Shown here: in pieces, positions 37,428 through 46,743 of the stretch | Layout: every line of letters starts with the position of its first letter | How positions within the stretch are numbered: position 1 is the first letter of the stretch | NCBI RefSeq assembly: GCF_036075115.1 | Contig: NZ_CP107958.1 | Span: 7,502,001 to 7,566,000, forward strand | Reading direction: 5' to 3' | Length of the DNA: 64,000 nt | Source: Streptomyces sp. NBC_00377 | GTDB taxonomy: Bacteria > Actinomycetota > Actinomycetes > Streptomycetales > Streptomycetaceae | Notes under the pieces: model-generated | Told to the model about the DNA's origin: nothing | The model's input: the letters and a program-made list of their open reading frames with translations, nothing else | Databases searched by the model: none | Position numbers and translations under genes: made by a program

Positions 37428-39584
37428 TCAGGTCTCCCTGCTCTTCGCGGACTGCGCGGGGTCCTGCACGGGGTCCTTCGGCGGGGCCGGGTGGCCTTCC
37501 CGGGACAACCGGTGCGGCCACCAGATCTTCGGTCCGATGTCGAGGAACAGTGAGGTGACCAGCACCGACCGTACGACGAAGGTGTCCAGCAGGACGCCCA
37601 GGGCCACCGCGAAGCCGATCTCGGCGAAGGCGACCATGGGCAGGCTGGCGAGGGCCGCGAAGGTGCCGGCCAGGACCAGCCCCGCCGAGGTGATCACCGC
37701 ACCGGTCGCCGAGAGGCCGGTCACCACACCCCTGCGCGTGCCCTGGTGGGCGGCCTCCTCGCGGATCCGGGTGGTCAGGAAGATGTTGTAGTCGATGCCG
37801 AGGGCCACCAGGAAGACGAAGACGAACAGCGGGAAGTCCGTCGACTCTCCGGCGTAGTCGAAGACGTGCCGGAACGCCAGCGCGCTGAGCCCCAGGGCCG
37901 CGGTGAAGGACAGGATCACCGTCCCGACCAGCAGCAGCGGGGCGATCACGGCGCGCAGCAGTGCGCAGAGGATGAGCAGGACCACGGCCAGGACCAGCGG
38001 GATGATCAGCCGGTTGTCGTGGGTGGTCGCCTTCTCCATGTCGAGCAGCGCGGCCGTGCCGCCGCCCACCTGTGCGTCGGCCCGGGGCACCTCGTGCACC
38101 GCGTCCCGGACCCGCTCGACGGTCCGCTTCGCCGCCTCGCTGTCGGACGGGGCGGTCATCGTGGCCTCGAACAGCACCTTGCCGTCGTGGACCGGTGCGG
38201 TACCCGGGGGCAGAGTGAGGGACGTCGGCACGACGCCCTCCGTCCGCGCGACGACGAGCTTCACCTGCCCGGCCCTGGCCTCGTCGCTGATGACGACCAG
38301 CGGATCGCCGCTGCCCGCCGGGAAGTACTTCTCCGACACCTCCTGGCCCGTGATCGAGTCGGGTTTCCCGGTGAAGGCGTCGGCGTTGGAGATGCCCTCG
38401 GCGCGCAACTGGATCAGGCCGAGGGAGCAGACCGCCAGGACCAGCGTCGTGACGGCCCAGACCAGGCGCGGGCGGCGGGCGATGCTGCGGCCCGTGCGGG
38501 CCCAGACACCGCGCTCGGTCGGGTCCGGGGAGGCGAAGTGCGGGATCACCGGCCAGAAGATCCAGCGACCGCAGATCACCAGCAGGGCGGGGAACAGGGT
38601 CATCATTGCGAGCAGCGCCACCGCCACGCCGATGGCCGCCACCGGGCCCAGGCCGCGCGTGGAGTTCATCTCGGCGGCCAGCAGCATCAACATGCTCAGG
38701 ACGACGGTGGCACCGGAGGCGAGCACCGCGGGGCCCGCGCGGTGGAGCGCCCGGGCCATCGCCTCGTGCCGGTCCTCGTGCCGGCGCAGCTCCTCCCGGT
38801 AACGGGCCACCAGCAGCAGGGCGTAGTCCGTGCCCGCGCCGAACACGAGCACCGTGAGGATGCCGGCGCTCTGACCGTTCACCGTCAGGCCCGCGTGCTG
38901 GGCCAGGAAGTAGATCAGGGCCTGCGCGGTGAACAGGGCGGCCACCACGGCGAGCACCGGGACGACCAGCAGGGTCGGACTGCGGTAGGTGATCAGGAGC
39001 ATGACGACGACCACCCCCATCGCCGCCAGCAGCAGGGTCGAGTCGATGCCCTCGAAGGCGTCGGAGAAGTCCGCGGAGGTGCCGCCGGGTCCGGTGATGT
39101 GCACGGCCAGGCCGTCGGGGCCGTCGTCGACGACGGCGCGGATCGAGTCGACGGCCGGGGCGATGCGTTCCCAGCCCTTCTCGTCCATGGTGATCGGCAC
39201 ATAGATCTGGGCGGCCCGGGGACCGGCCGGACGGTCGTAGACCGGGCCGCGGGTCTCGGCGCCGCGGATGCCGTGGTCGGTGAGCTGTCGGAGCTGGGCC
39301 GCGTCCTCGGCGATCCGCGCCCGGTCCCCGGCGGTCAGGCCCCCGTCACGGGCGTAGACGACGACCGCGGGGATCTGCTCGGGCCTGAAGTCCTGCGAGA
39401 TCTCCAGTACCTGGGTGGACTCCGCCGACCCCGGAAGCCACGAGGACGCGTCGTTGTCCTGGGCGCCGGTGAGCTTCGAGGCGAAGGGCGCCGTCAGGAA
39501 CAGCAGCACCACCCACAGCGCCAGCACGAGCCACTTGGCCCGCCGTCCGCAGACCAGGTGTGCGATACCGCGATGCGCAGCCAT
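37428..39584 (-). CDS. MMPL/RND-family transporter
   Basis: Product of 718 residues with two repeats of one transmembrane helix, a large extracytoplasmic loop and a bundle of helices, the MMPL layout. Examples are VLALWVVLLFLTAPFA near residue 20, ALGIDYNIFLTTRIREE and FGAGTDYALLLVARYREELR, the two proton-relay-type GxDY segments. Substrate unknown; relatives export lipids or drugs. A GGGGGT site precedes the ATG. It ends 42 bases before argG, with the ARG-box-like dyad in between, so argG probably has its own promoter. Confidence 0.88.
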   Translation of the reverse strand: MAAHRGIAHLVCGRRAKWLVLALWVVLLFLTAPFASKLTGAQDNDASSWLPGSAESTQVLEISQDFRPEQIPAVVVYARDGGLTAGDRARIAEDAAQLRQLTDHGIRGAETRGPVYDRPAGPRAAQIYVPITMDEKGWERIAPAVDSIRAVVDDGPDGLAVHITGPGGTSADFSDAFEGIDSTLLLAAMGVVVVMLLITYRSPTLLVVPVLAVVAALFTAQALIYFLAQHAGLTVNGQSAGILTVLVFGAGTDYALLLVARYREELRRHEDRHEAMARALHRAGPAVLASGATVVLSMLMLLAAEMNSTRGLGPVAAIGVAVALLAMMTLFPALLVICGRWIFWPVIPHFASPDPTERGVWARTGRSIARRPRLVWAVTTLVLAVCSLGLIQLRAEGISNADAFTGKPDSITGQEVSEKYFPAGSGDPLVVISDEARAGQVKLVVARTEGVVPTSLTLPPGTAPVHDGKVLFEATMTAPSDSEAAKRTVERVRDAVHEVPRADAQVGGGTAALLDMEKATTHDNRLIIPLVLAVVLLILCALLRAVIAPLLLVGTVILSFTAALGLSALAFRHVFDYAGESTDFPLFVFVFLVALGIDYNIFLTTRIREEAAHQGTRRGVVTGLSATGAVITSAGLVLAGTFAALASLPMVAFAEIGFAVALGVLLDTFVVRSVLVTSLFLDIGPKIWWPHRLSREGHPAPPKDPVQDPAQSAKSRET

Positions 39585-39624
39585 GAATACCCCCTGGGCC
39601 GGTCTGTCGCCGCCGTGTACGGTC

Positions 39625-39664
39625 GCACCCTCCGAGGGGCGCGGGGAACCGAGCGATCAGCCAC
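39625..39664 (-). repeat. dispersed intergenic hairpin repeat, copy B
   Basis: Minus-strand copy with GTGGCTGATCGCTCGG followed by TTCCCCGCGCCCCTCGGAGG. It lies in the divergent MMPL/rpe spacer. Confidence 0.6.
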
Positions 39665-39745
39665 GGCCGGTCCGCCGGCGGCCAACCACGTTCCCGCCGT
39701 GGGACCGATGCCCGCAACCCCCGGAGGGCATGGCAGGCTTGGGGC

Positions 39746-40432
39746 ATGGCCGTGCAGATCAACCCCAGCATCCTGTCCGCCGACTTCTCCCGCCTCGCGG
39801 ACGAGGCGCAGGCGGTCGCCGGAGCCGACTGGCTCCACGTCGACGTCATGGACAACCATTTCGTCCCGAACCTCACGCTCGGTGTGCCGGTCGTAGAGTC
39901 ACTGGCCCGTGCGACGGACACTCCGCTGGACTGCCATCTGATGATCGAGGCCCCCGATCGCTGGGCCCCGCAGTACGTCGAGGCGGGTGCCTCGTCCGTC
40001 ACCTTCCACGTCGAGGCGGCCGCCGCGCCCGTACGACTGGCCCGCGAGATCCGGGCCAAGGGCGCCCGTGCCTCCATGGCGCTCAGGCCTGCCACGCCCA
40101 TCGAGCCGTACGAGGACCTGCTGCCCGAGCTCGACATGCTGCTGATCATGACCGTCGAGCCCGGATTCGGGGGTCAGGCCTTCCTCGACATCATGCTGCC
40201 CAAGATCCGCCGCACTCGCGAGTTGATCAGCAAGCACGGCCTGGACCTCTGGCTCCAGATCGACGGCGGGGTCTCGGCCTCGACGATCGAGCGCTGCGCC
40301 GAGGCGGGCGCGGACGTGTTCGTGGCGGGTTCGGCGGTGTACGGGGCGGACGACCCGGCTGCGGCGGTCCGTGGCCTGCGGGCTCAGGCGGAGGCCGCGA
40401 CCGCCGGAGCCACCTGGGGTTGTGAACACTGA
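39746..40432 (+). CDS. rpe: ribulose-phosphate 3-epimerase
   Basis: Pentose phosphate pathway enzyme interconverting ribulose and xylulose 5-phosphate. TIM barrel of 228 residues: PSILSADFSRLADE, metal-binding HVDVMDNHFVPN and HLMIEAP, MTVEPGFGGQAFL and QIDGGVSASTI. All expected metal and catalytic residues are present. It lies 114 bases before a SorC-type sugar-responsive regulator. Confidence 0.97.
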   Translation: MAVQINPSILSADFSRLADEAQAVAGADWLHVDVMDNHFVPNLTLGVPVVESLARATDTPLDCHLMIEAPDRWAPQYVEAGASSVTFHVEAAAAPVRLAREIRAKGARASMALRPATPIEPYEDLLPELDMLLIMTVEPGFGGQAFLDIMLPKIRRTRELISKHGLDLWLQIDGGVSASTIERCAEAGADVFVAGSAVYGADDPAAAVRGLRAQAEAATAGATWGCEH

Positions 40433-40546
40433 ACCAACCACTTACCGACAGGAATGTGAACGGCTCCCATCAGAGCTGATCAACAGCGCCGGATCTGCGA
40501 GGATGAACGGCGTATCCAGAGTGTGAACAGCAGTGAGGAGATCGCC

Positions 40547-41566
40547 GTGTCGGGTATGTCGGCGGGCCGGTCAGCCATGCGGATGGGACCCGCTGAGCTG
40601 GTGCAGGCGGCGGCCATGGCCCGCCGCTTCTACCTCGAGGGCAAATCCAAGATCCAGATCGCGGAGGAGTTCGGCGTCAGCCGCTTCAAAGTGGCCCGGG
40701 TCCTGGAGACCGCCCTCGAACGGGATCTCGTACGGATCGAGATCCGCGTGCCGGCCGAACTGGACGCGGAGCGCTCCGACGCGCTCCGTGCCCGTTACGG
40801 CCTCAGGCACGCCGTCGTGGTCGAGTCCCCGGCCGAGGCCGAGGAGACCACGGACCCCGAGAACCTGGGGGAAGTGGCCGCCGACCTGCTCGGCGAACTG
40901 GTGGACGAGGGGGACGTACTGGGACTGGCCTGGGGCCGGTCCACCATTCACATGGCGGCGGCGCTGGACCGGCTGCCGCCGTGCACGGTGGTGCAGCTGA
41001 CGGGTGTCTACGACGCCGGGACCGCGGAGCGCGGCTCGGTCGAGGCAGTCCGCCGCGCCGCCCAGGTGTCCGGCGGTGACGCGCACCCCATCTACGCGCC
41101 GATGCTGCTGCCGGACGCGGCCACCGCGATGGCGCTGCGCCACCAGACCGGGATCGCCCGGGCCTTCGAGTACTTCGACAAGGTCACGGTCGCCTGCGTC
41201 TCCATCGGCTCCTGGGAGCCGGGCATCTCGACGGTGCACGACATGCTCAGCGACGAGGAGCGGGCGCACTACGCCTCGCTCGGGGTCGCCGCCGAGATGT
41301 CCGCGCACCTCTTCGACGCCGAGGGCCGCCGGGTCGGACGCGACCTCGGGGAGCGGTGCATCACCGTCAAGGCCGACCAGCTGCGCCGGATCCCCGAGGT
41401 CGTCGCGATAGCGGGCGGTCAGCGCAAGGCGGCCGCGATCGACGCGGTGCTGCGGTCCGGGCTCGTCACCAGCCTGGTGACGGACACCTCCGCGGCCGAC
41501 TTCCTGATGACGGCCGGACCGGCGCCGAAGTCCGCCCTCAACCGGACGGACCCCGACGGGATCTGA
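40547..41566 (+). CDS. SorC/DeoR-type sugar-binding transcriptional regulator
   Basis: Product of 339 residues. N-terminal helix-turn-helix (LEGKSKIQIAEEFGVSRFKV, about residues 37-56) and a SorC sugar-phosphate-binding domain (VLGLAWGRSTIHMAAALDRL, VVQLTGVYDAGT). The GTG at 40547 has GAGGAG at six bases; a GTG eight codons earlier lacks a site. Ligand and targets are unknown; location after rpe suggests a pentose or related phosphosugar, but this is inference only. Confidence 0.85.
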   Translation: MSGMSAGRSAMRMGPAELVQAAAMARRFYLEGKSKIQIAEEFGVSRFKVARVLETALERDLVRIEIRVPAELDAERSDALRARYGLRHAVVVESPAEAEETTDPENLGEVAADLLGELVDEGDVLGLAWGRSTIHMAAALDRLPPCTVVQLTGVYDAGTAERGSVEAVRRAAQVSGGDAHPIYAPMLLPDAATAMALRHQTGIARAFEYFDKVTVACVSIGSWEPGISTVHDMLSDEERAHYASLGVAAEMSAHLFDAEGRRVGRDLGERCITVKADQLRRIPEVVAIAGGQRKAAAIDAVLRSGLVTSLVTDTSAADFLMTAGPAPKSALNRTDPDGI

Positions 41567-41716
41567 CCGGACCCCGGCCGCAGGCCATGAGGGGACGGCC
41601 GTGACAGCATCGACGCATGCTGCCGCGGTTCGTCCCCCGCGTGCTTTCCAGCCGGGGCAGGGCGGCGGGAGCCACCACATCCATGATCACTACGACATGT
41701 GCCGGGCGGTGCCGAG

Positions 41717-42022
41717 ATGACGCAGTTCGTGGTCACGCTGGATCTGGACGGGGTGAGTGACAAGTCCGCCCTGATGGACCGCTGCGCCGAGGCCCTCGGT
41801 CTCCCCGGCCACTTCGGCCGCAACTGGGACGCTCTCGCCGACAGCCTCACCGACCTCCCCGCACCTCCCGGGGACGGCGGTCTCCAGATCGTCGTACGCA
41901 ACTGGCGGCCGTACGCCGAGGCGCGGCCGCAGGAGTGGGAGATCGCCCAGGACGTGTTCGCGCAGGCGGCGGACCGGACACCGGCGCTCTCCGTGCTGCT
42001 CGCCCTCGGAGGATCCTCCTAA
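41717..42022 (+). CDS. barstar-family protein (barnase inhibitor-like)
   Basis: Product of 101 residues with the barstar signature GHFGRNWDALADSLTDL and the small alpha/beta fold pattern (TQFVVTLDLDGVSDKSALMD). Barstars bind and block secreted ribonucleases. No barnase-like gene is visible within the window, so it is an orphan inhibitor or has another partner. The start could be the ATG at 41717 or the GTG at 41699; neither has a strong ribosome-binding site. Confidence 0.85.
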   Translation: MTQFVVTLDLDGVSDKSALMDRCAEALGLPGHFGRNWDALADSLTDLPAPPGDGGLQIVVRNWRPYAEARPQEWEIAQDVFAQAADRTPALSVLLALGGSS

Positions 42023-42060
42023 GCCCCCCTGAGCTGCTTGGACGTTCCGTCCGGGCACCG

Positions 42061-42076
42061 CACGACGGCCGTCGTG
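42061..42076. promoter_or_regulatory. 16-bp perfect palindrome upstream of guaB1
   Basis: CACGACGGCCGTCGTG is fully self-complementary. A second structure (CCCCCTG/CAGGGGG, 42099-42122) follows before the gene. Either could control the downstream purine gene; no regulator is assigned. Confidence 0.35.
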
Positions 42077-42152
42077 GGACAATGAAGTACGTGCTTCTCC
42101 CCCTGGCTGACCTGTCAGGGGGTCACCTCTGATCGACCGGGATGTGCAGCAC

Positions 42153-43592
42153 GTGCGTTTCCTCAACGACATCCAGCCCGCCCACGACCTCACCTACGAC
42201 GACGTCTTCATGGTGCCGAGCCGCAGCGCGGTCGGCTCGCGTCAGGCCGTGGACCTCGGCGCCCCGGACGGCACGGGAACCACGATCCCGCTGGTCGTCG
42301 CCAACATGACCGCCGTCGCCGGCCGCCGGATGGCCGAGACCATGGCCCGGCGCGGTGGGCTGGTGGTGATTCCGCAGGACATTCCGATCGACGTCGTCAC
42401 CGACGTCATCAGCTGGGTCAAGAGCCGCCATCTGGTGCTGGACACCCCGATCGTGCTCGCCCCCCACCAGACCGTCGCCGACGCCCTGGCCCTGCTGCCC
42501 AAGCGTGCGCACAACGCCGGTGTCGTCGTCGACGACGAGTTCCGCCCCGTCGGTGTCGTGACCGACGCGGACCTCAGCGGCGTCGACCGCTTCACGCAGC
42601 TCGAGGTCGTCATGTCCCGCGACCTGCTGCTCCTGGACGCCGGCATCGACCCGCGCGAGGCGTTCAACATCCTCGACGGGGCCAACCGGCGCTACGCACC
42701 CGCCGTCGACGGGGACGGCAAGCTCGCCGGCATCCTGACCCGCAAGGGCGCCCTGCGCGCCACCCTGTACACGCCGGCCGTCGACGCCGGGGGCAGGCTG
42801 CGCGTGGCCGCGGCCGTCGGCATCAACGGCGATGTCGCGGGCAAGGCCAAGCAACTGCTCGACGCGGGCGTGGACACGCTCGTCATCGACACCGCGCACG
42901 GCCACCAGGAGTCGATGATCAGCGCGATCCGGACCGTGCGCGCGCTCGACCCGCAGGTGCCGATCGTCGCCGGGAACATCGTGTCGGCCGAGGGCGTCAA
43001 GGACCTGATCGAAGCGGGCGCCGACATCATCAAGGTCGGTGTCGGACCGGGCGCCATGTGCACCACCCGGATGATGACCGGCGTCGGCCGGCCGCAGTTC
43101 TCGGCCGTCCTGGAGTGCGCGGCCGAGGCGAAGAAGTACGGCAAGCACGTGTGGGCCGACGGCGGTGTCCGCCACCCCCGCGACGTCGCCATGGCGCTGG
43201 CCGCCGGTGCGTCCAACGTGATGATCGGGTCGTGGTTCGCGGGCACCTACGAGTCTCCGGGCGACCTCCAGCAGGACGCGGGCGGCCGCCTGTACAAGGA
43301 GTCGTTCGGCATGGCGTCCGCGCGCGCCGTCGCCAACCGCACCTCCGACGAGTCGGCGTACGACCGTGCCCGCAAGGCGCTGTTCGAGGAGGGCATCTCC
43401 ACCTCCCGCATGTTCCTCGACCCGGCCCGCCCGGGCGTCGAGGACCTGATCGACTCGGTCATCGCGGGCGTCCGCTCCTCCTGCACGTACGCGGGCGCGG
43501 GCTCCCTCGAGGAGTTCGCCGAGAAGGCCGTCGTGGGCATCCAGAGCGCGGCCGGCTATGCGGAGGGCAAGCCGCTGCACGCGAGCTGGTAG
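42153..43592 (+). CDS. guaB1: GuaB1-type IMP dehydrogenase-related protein (GMP reductase)
   Basis: IMPDH/GMPR fold with two CBS repeats (about residues 90-205), 479 residues. The catalytic loop is GPGAMCTTRMMTGVG with Cys303. This actinobacterial clade is annotated as IMPDH-like, but the mycobacterial member was shown to be a GMP reductase returning GMP to IMP. By similarity the same role is likely here. I start at MRFLNDIQPA; a GTG nine bases earlier is possible. A separate true guaB is not in this window. Confidence 0.85.
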   Translation: MRFLNDIQPAHDLTYDDVFMVPSRSAVGSRQAVDLGAPDGTGTTIPLVVANMTAVAGRRMAETMARRGGLVVIPQDIPIDVVTDVISWVKSRHLVLDTPIVLAPHQTVADALALLPKRAHNAGVVVDDEFRPVGVVTDADLSGVDRFTQLEVVMSRDLLLLDAGIDPREAFNILDGANRRYAPAVDGDGKLAGILTRKGALRATLYTPAVDAGGRLRVAAAVGINGDVAGKAKQLLDAGVDTLVIDTAHGHQESMISAIRTVRALDPQVPIVAGNIVSAEGVKDLIEAGADIIKVGVGPGAMCTTRMMTGVGRPQFSAVLECAAEAKKYGKHVWADGGVRHPRDVAMALAAGASNVMIGSWFAGTYESPGDLQQDAGGRLYKESFGMASARAVANRTSDESAYDRARKALFEEGISTSRMFLDPARPGVEDLIDSVIAGVRSSCTYAGAGSLEEFAEKAVVGIQSAAGYAEGKPLHASW

Positions 43593-43637
43593 CTCCGCCG
43601 GTCGGGCCGTATGCCGGGTGTCGGATGCGGGTCCGCC

Positions 43638-43678
43638 ATGGCTGGTCGCGCGGGTTCCCGCACCCCTGCCGGGGCGCG
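43638..43678 (+). repeat. dispersed intergenic hairpin repeat, copy C
   Basis: ATGGCTGGTCGCGCGGGTTC followed by CCGCACCCCTGCCGGGGCG. It is more diverged than copies A (14264) and B (39625) but keeps the 5' block and the hairpin. Confidence 0.6.
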
Positions 43679-43718
43679 TACAGCCGGCCTGCAACGAATG
43701 TGCAGCCTGCTGCGATGA

Positions 43719-43785
43719 ACGCAACGTTCTTGCGTGTGTGCGCAAGGTTGCAGCATTACAAGCGCGACGGCCCTGCTCATAGGGT
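43719..43785 (+). promoter_or_regulatory. operator-like dyads and promoter of the permease/Lrp genes
   Basis: ACGCAA-CGTTC-TTGCGT (43719-43735) and GCAAGGTTGC (43742-43751) are perfect dyads of the same GCAA/TTGC half-site. They lie directly upstream of TTACAA (43756-43761) and TAGGGT (43780-43785), spacer 18. Binding by the Lrp-type protein encoded after the permease is inferred. Confidence 0.5.
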
Positions 43786-43895
43786 CGTGCGCTGTACGTG
43801 GCGTGGCGGGGACCCCGCTCGGTGGGTGTCCCTGTTCGCGCAGGTGCGCCGCCGGTCCCTGTCGCGCCGAGAGGCAGCGACGAAGGAGTCAGCGC

Positions 43896-45371
43896 GTGCT
43901 CGATCAAGGCGCACCCCCGCAACAGCGCAGTCGGACCGGCCCCGCGTCCCCGGGGGTCCTCGCGCGCCTCATGCGGCGCAAACCTGTGGAACACCTGGTC
44001 GCCGAGGGCGGCCAGGGCGAGGGCGGGTCCCTCAGGCGCTCTCTGGGCCTGTGGCAGCTCACGATGATCAGCATCGGCGCCACCCTCGGGACCGGCATCT
44101 TCGTCGTCCTCGGCGAGGCGGTCCCCAAAGCCGGTCCCGCCGTCACCCTCTCCTTCGTGATCGCCGGGTTCACGGCGCTCTTCTCGGCGCTCTCCTACGC
44201 CGAACTGGCGGGCACCATCCCGGTCGCCGGCTCCTCGTACTCGTACGCATACGCGACGATGGGCGAACTTATCGCCTGGATCTGCGGCTGGTGCCTGGTC
44301 CTCGAGTACGGCGTGTCGGTCGCCGCCGTGGCCGTCGGCTGGGGCGAGTACCTCAACGAGCTCCTCGACGGCACCATCGGTGTGACCATCCCGGACGCGC
44401 TGTCGGCGCCGCCGGGGGACAGTGGCATCTTCAACCTGCCGGCCCTGATCGTCGTCCTGCTCGCCATGGCCTTCCTGCTCGGCGGCGCCCGGGAGTCGGC
44501 GCGCGCCAACACCGTCATGGTGGCCGTGAAGATCGCCGCGCTGGTGCTGTTCTGCGCCATCGGCGTCCAGGGCTTCCGCTCCGGGAACTACGCCCACTTC
44601 ATGCCGCTCGGCATGGCGGGCGTCAGCGCGGCCGGGGCCACGCTGTTCTTCTCGTACATCGGCTTCGACGCGGCCTCCACCGCCGGTGAGGAGGCGAAGA
44701 ACGCGCAGCGTGACCTGCCCCGCGCGATCATGCTGTCGCTCGGCATCGTGACGGCGCTGTACGTCCTCGTCGCAGCCGTCGCCGTGGGCGCCGAGCCCTG
44801 GCAGCGGTTCGGCGACTCCGAGGCCGCGCTCGCGCAGATCATGCGCGAGGTGACCGGCCAGTCCTTCTGGGGCACGCTCCTCGCCCTGTGCGCGGTCATC
44901 GCCATCGCGAGCGTCGTCCTGACCGTGCTGTACGGCCAGACCCGCATCCTCTTCGCGATGTCCCGGGACGGGCTGGTGCCCAAGGTGTTCTCCCGGGTCC
45001 ACCCGAGGACCGGTACGCCCCGCGTGAACACGGTGATCGTGTCGCTGTTCTGCGGTGTGCTGGCCGCGGCGATCCCGTTGGGCCAGCTGGCGGACGCCAC
45101 CAGCATCGGCACCCTGTTCGCGTTCGGGCTGGTCAACATCGCGGTCGTGGTGCTGCGCCGGACCCGTCCGGACATGCCCCGCACCTTCCGGGTGCCGCTC
45201 TCGCCGGTGCTGCCGGCCCTGGGTCTCGCCTTCTGCGTCTGGATGATGGGCAGCCTTTCGGCCGTCACCTGGGTGGTCTTCGGGGTCTGGATGGCGGTGG
45301 GGCTCGTGTTCTACTTCCTCTACGGCCACCGCCGCTCCCGTCTCGCAGCGCCCGCACCATCTGAGAAGTGA
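43896..45371 (+). CDS. APC-family amino acid permease (cationic amino acid transporter-like)
   Basis: Product of 491 residues with about 12 membrane helices. The first helix carries the APC glycine motif SIGATLGTGIFVVLGEAVPK; GFDAASTAGEEAKNAQRDLP is the loop typical of the CAT/YfnA branch. The GTG at 43896 has GAAGGAG at seven bases; the open frame upstream is not homologous. An Lrp/AsnC regulator follows ten bases later, suggesting amino-acid-responsive control. Confidence 0.88.
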   Translation: MLDQGAPPQQRSRTGPASPGVLARLMRRKPVEHLVAEGGQGEGGSLRRSLGLWQLTMISIGATLGTGIFVVLGEAVPKAGPAVTLSFVIAGFTALFSALSYAELAGTIPVAGSSYSYAYATMGELIAWICGWCLVLEYGVSVAAVAVGWGEYLNELLDGTIGVTIPDALSAPPGDSGIFNLPALIVVLLAMAFLLGGARESARANTVMVAVKIAALVLFCAIGVQGFRSGNYAHFMPLGMAGVSAAGATLFFSYIGFDAASTAGEEAKNAQRDLPRAIMLSLGIVTALYVLVAAVAVGAEPWQRFGDSEAALAQIMREVTGQSFWGTLLALCAVIAIASVVLTVLYGQTRILFAMSRDGLVPKVFSRVHPRTGTPRVNTVIVSLFCGVLAAAIPLGQLADATSIGTLFAFGLVNIAVVVLRRTRPDMPRTFRVPLSPVLPALGLAFCVWMMGSLSAVTWVVFGVWMAVGLVFYFLYGHRRSRLAAPAPSEK

Positions 45372-45381
45372 TCAACCCACT

Positions 45382-45834
45382 GTGCTGAACGATCTCGACG
45401 AACGCATCGTGCACGCCCTCGCCGAGGACGCCCGCCGCTCCTTCGCGGACATCGGGCACCTGGTCGGCCTGTCCGCGCCCGCCGTGAAGCGGCGCGTGGA
45501 CCGGCTGCGGGCCACCGGGGCCATCACCGGCTTCACCGTACGGGTCGACCCGGCGGCCCTCGGCTGGGAGACCGAGGGGTTCGTCGAGATCTACTGCCGG
45601 CGCAACACCTCCCCGGAGACCATCCAGCGGGGCCTGGAGCGCTACCAGGAGGTCGTGGCCGCGTCCACGGTCACCGGGGAGGCGGACGCCGTCGCCCAGG
45701 TCTTCGCCGCCGACATGCGCCACTTCGAGCGGGTGCTCGAGCGCATCGCGGGGGAGCCGTTCGTGGAACGGACGAAGTCCGTGCTGGTGCTGTCGCCGCT
45801 GCTGCGCCGCTTCTCCGCGGGCTCTCCGACCTGA
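45382..45834 (+). CDS. Lrp/AsnC-family transcriptional regulator
   Basis: Product of 150 residues: N-terminal helix-turn-helix (NDLDERIVHALAEDARRSFA, GLSAPAVKRRVDRLRATGAI) and C-terminal RAM ligand-binding domain (VVAASTVTGEADAVAQVFAA). GTG start ten bases after the permease stop, so the pair is probably cotranscribed. Likely controls the permease in response to an amino acid. It ends 13 bases from the convergent GntR gene. Confidence 0.9.
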   Translation: MLNDLDERIVHALAEDARRSFADIGHLVGLSAPAVKRRVDRLRATGAITGFTVRVDPAALGWETEGFVEIYCRRNTSPETIQRGLERYQEVVAASTVTGEADAVAQVFAADMRHFERVLERIAGEPFVERTKSVLVLSPLLRRFSAGSPT

Positions 45835-45847
45835 GCCGGCTCAGGGC

Positions 45848-46591
45848 CTACTCGGTCGCCTCGCGGCGCGCCAGTGCGTTGTTGCCTATCGAGTTGTGCA
45901 CGCTGAAGCTGACCGCGTCCGAGCGGTAGCGGTCGTCCGACCACTCGACCGGGCGGCCTTCGCGGGTCGTCGTGACCCGGCGGACGCGCAGCAGGGGACT
46001 CGTGCGCCGGACGCCGAGGAGTTCCGCGTCCCGGGCGCCCGCCGCCACCGCGTCGATGACGTGCTCGCCGTAGGCGAAGACCAGACCGGTGTCGTCGAGG
46101 AGACGCTGGGTCACGGAGGGGCAGTCCGCCTCGATCGACTCGACGGCCGGGGAGATCCAGTCCGCGTACACGGTCCGCTCCAGGAGCACCGGCTCGCCGT
46201 CCAGGCCGCGCAGTCGCAGGACGTGCAACACGGGTGTCCCTTCGCGTAGTTGGAGGTGCACGGCGTCCTCGGCGGTGGCCGGGCGGTACTCCTGGGCGAC
46301 CACCTCGCCGCTCGCCTCGCGGCCTGCCGCGCGCGCCCACTGGGCGAAGCTGCGCAGCTCGGCGAAGCTCTGGCTGCGGCGGCTGGCCAGGACCACCCGG
46401 CGGGCCCCCTGGCGGGAGCCGATCAGTCCCTCGGCGGTCAGCGCCGCCACCGCCTGACGGACCGTGCCGCGCGAGACGCCGTAACGGGCCGCGAGGTCGG
46501 TCTCGGCGGGCAGTCGCGCACCGACCGCGTACTCCTCCCGGCCGATCGCCCGGCGCAGCTCGTCGGCGATCTCCTCGTGTCGCGCGGCCAT
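45848..46591 (-). CDS. GntR-family regulator with UTRA domain (HutC/PhnF type)
   Basis: Product of 247 residues: winged HTH (GARLPAETDLAARYGVSRGT, RQAVAALTAEGLIGSRQGAR) followed by a UTRA ligand-binding domain (about 90-240, TPVLHVLRLRGLDGEPVLLE, DRYRSDAVSFSV). It starts at the ATG with GGGGAAG upstream. It is divergent from the transporter/hydrolase operon and is its likely repressor. UTRA regulators of this group sense amino acids, sugars or phosphonates; the ligand here is not known. Confidence 0.88.
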   Translation of the reverse strand: MAARHEEIADELRRAIGREEYAVGARLPAETDLAARYGVSRGTVRQAVAALTAEGLIGSRQGARRVVLASRRSQSFAELRSFAQWARAAGREASGEVVAQEYRPATAEDAVHLQLREGTPVLHVLRLRGLDGEPVLLERTVYADWISPAVESIEADCPSVTQRLLDDTGLVFAYGEHVIDAVAAGARDAELLGVRRTSPLLRVRRVTTTREGRPVEWSDDRYRSDAVSFSVHNSIGNNALARREATE

Positions 46592-46743
46592 GCTTCCCCT
46601 CTGCGTCGACGGCTGTACACAGCTTGACCAGCCTAGTCGACCTGGGGAGCCACTCGGCGGCAGTCGCAACTGTGTGTGAAATCAGGGCTGAGGGTTTCGC
46701 CGGTGTTTACCCAGGGGACATCAGCGGCGTGCGTACTGAGGCC

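Larger units (their letters stand above)
43593..43895. other. gene-free regulatory interval before the amino-acid permease
   Basis: Holds a dispersed hairpin repeat (43638-43678), a cluster of GCAA/TTGC dyads (43690-43751), a promoter-like TTACAA-18-TAGGGT (43756-43785) and a long 5' leader with a GAAGGAG site at 43882-43888. No gene is supported. Confidence 0.65.

Noticed and set aside
41567..43592. Toxin gene paired with the barstar-like protein
   Set aside because: The flanking genes are a SorC regulator and GuaB1; no RNase-like frame was found on either strand.
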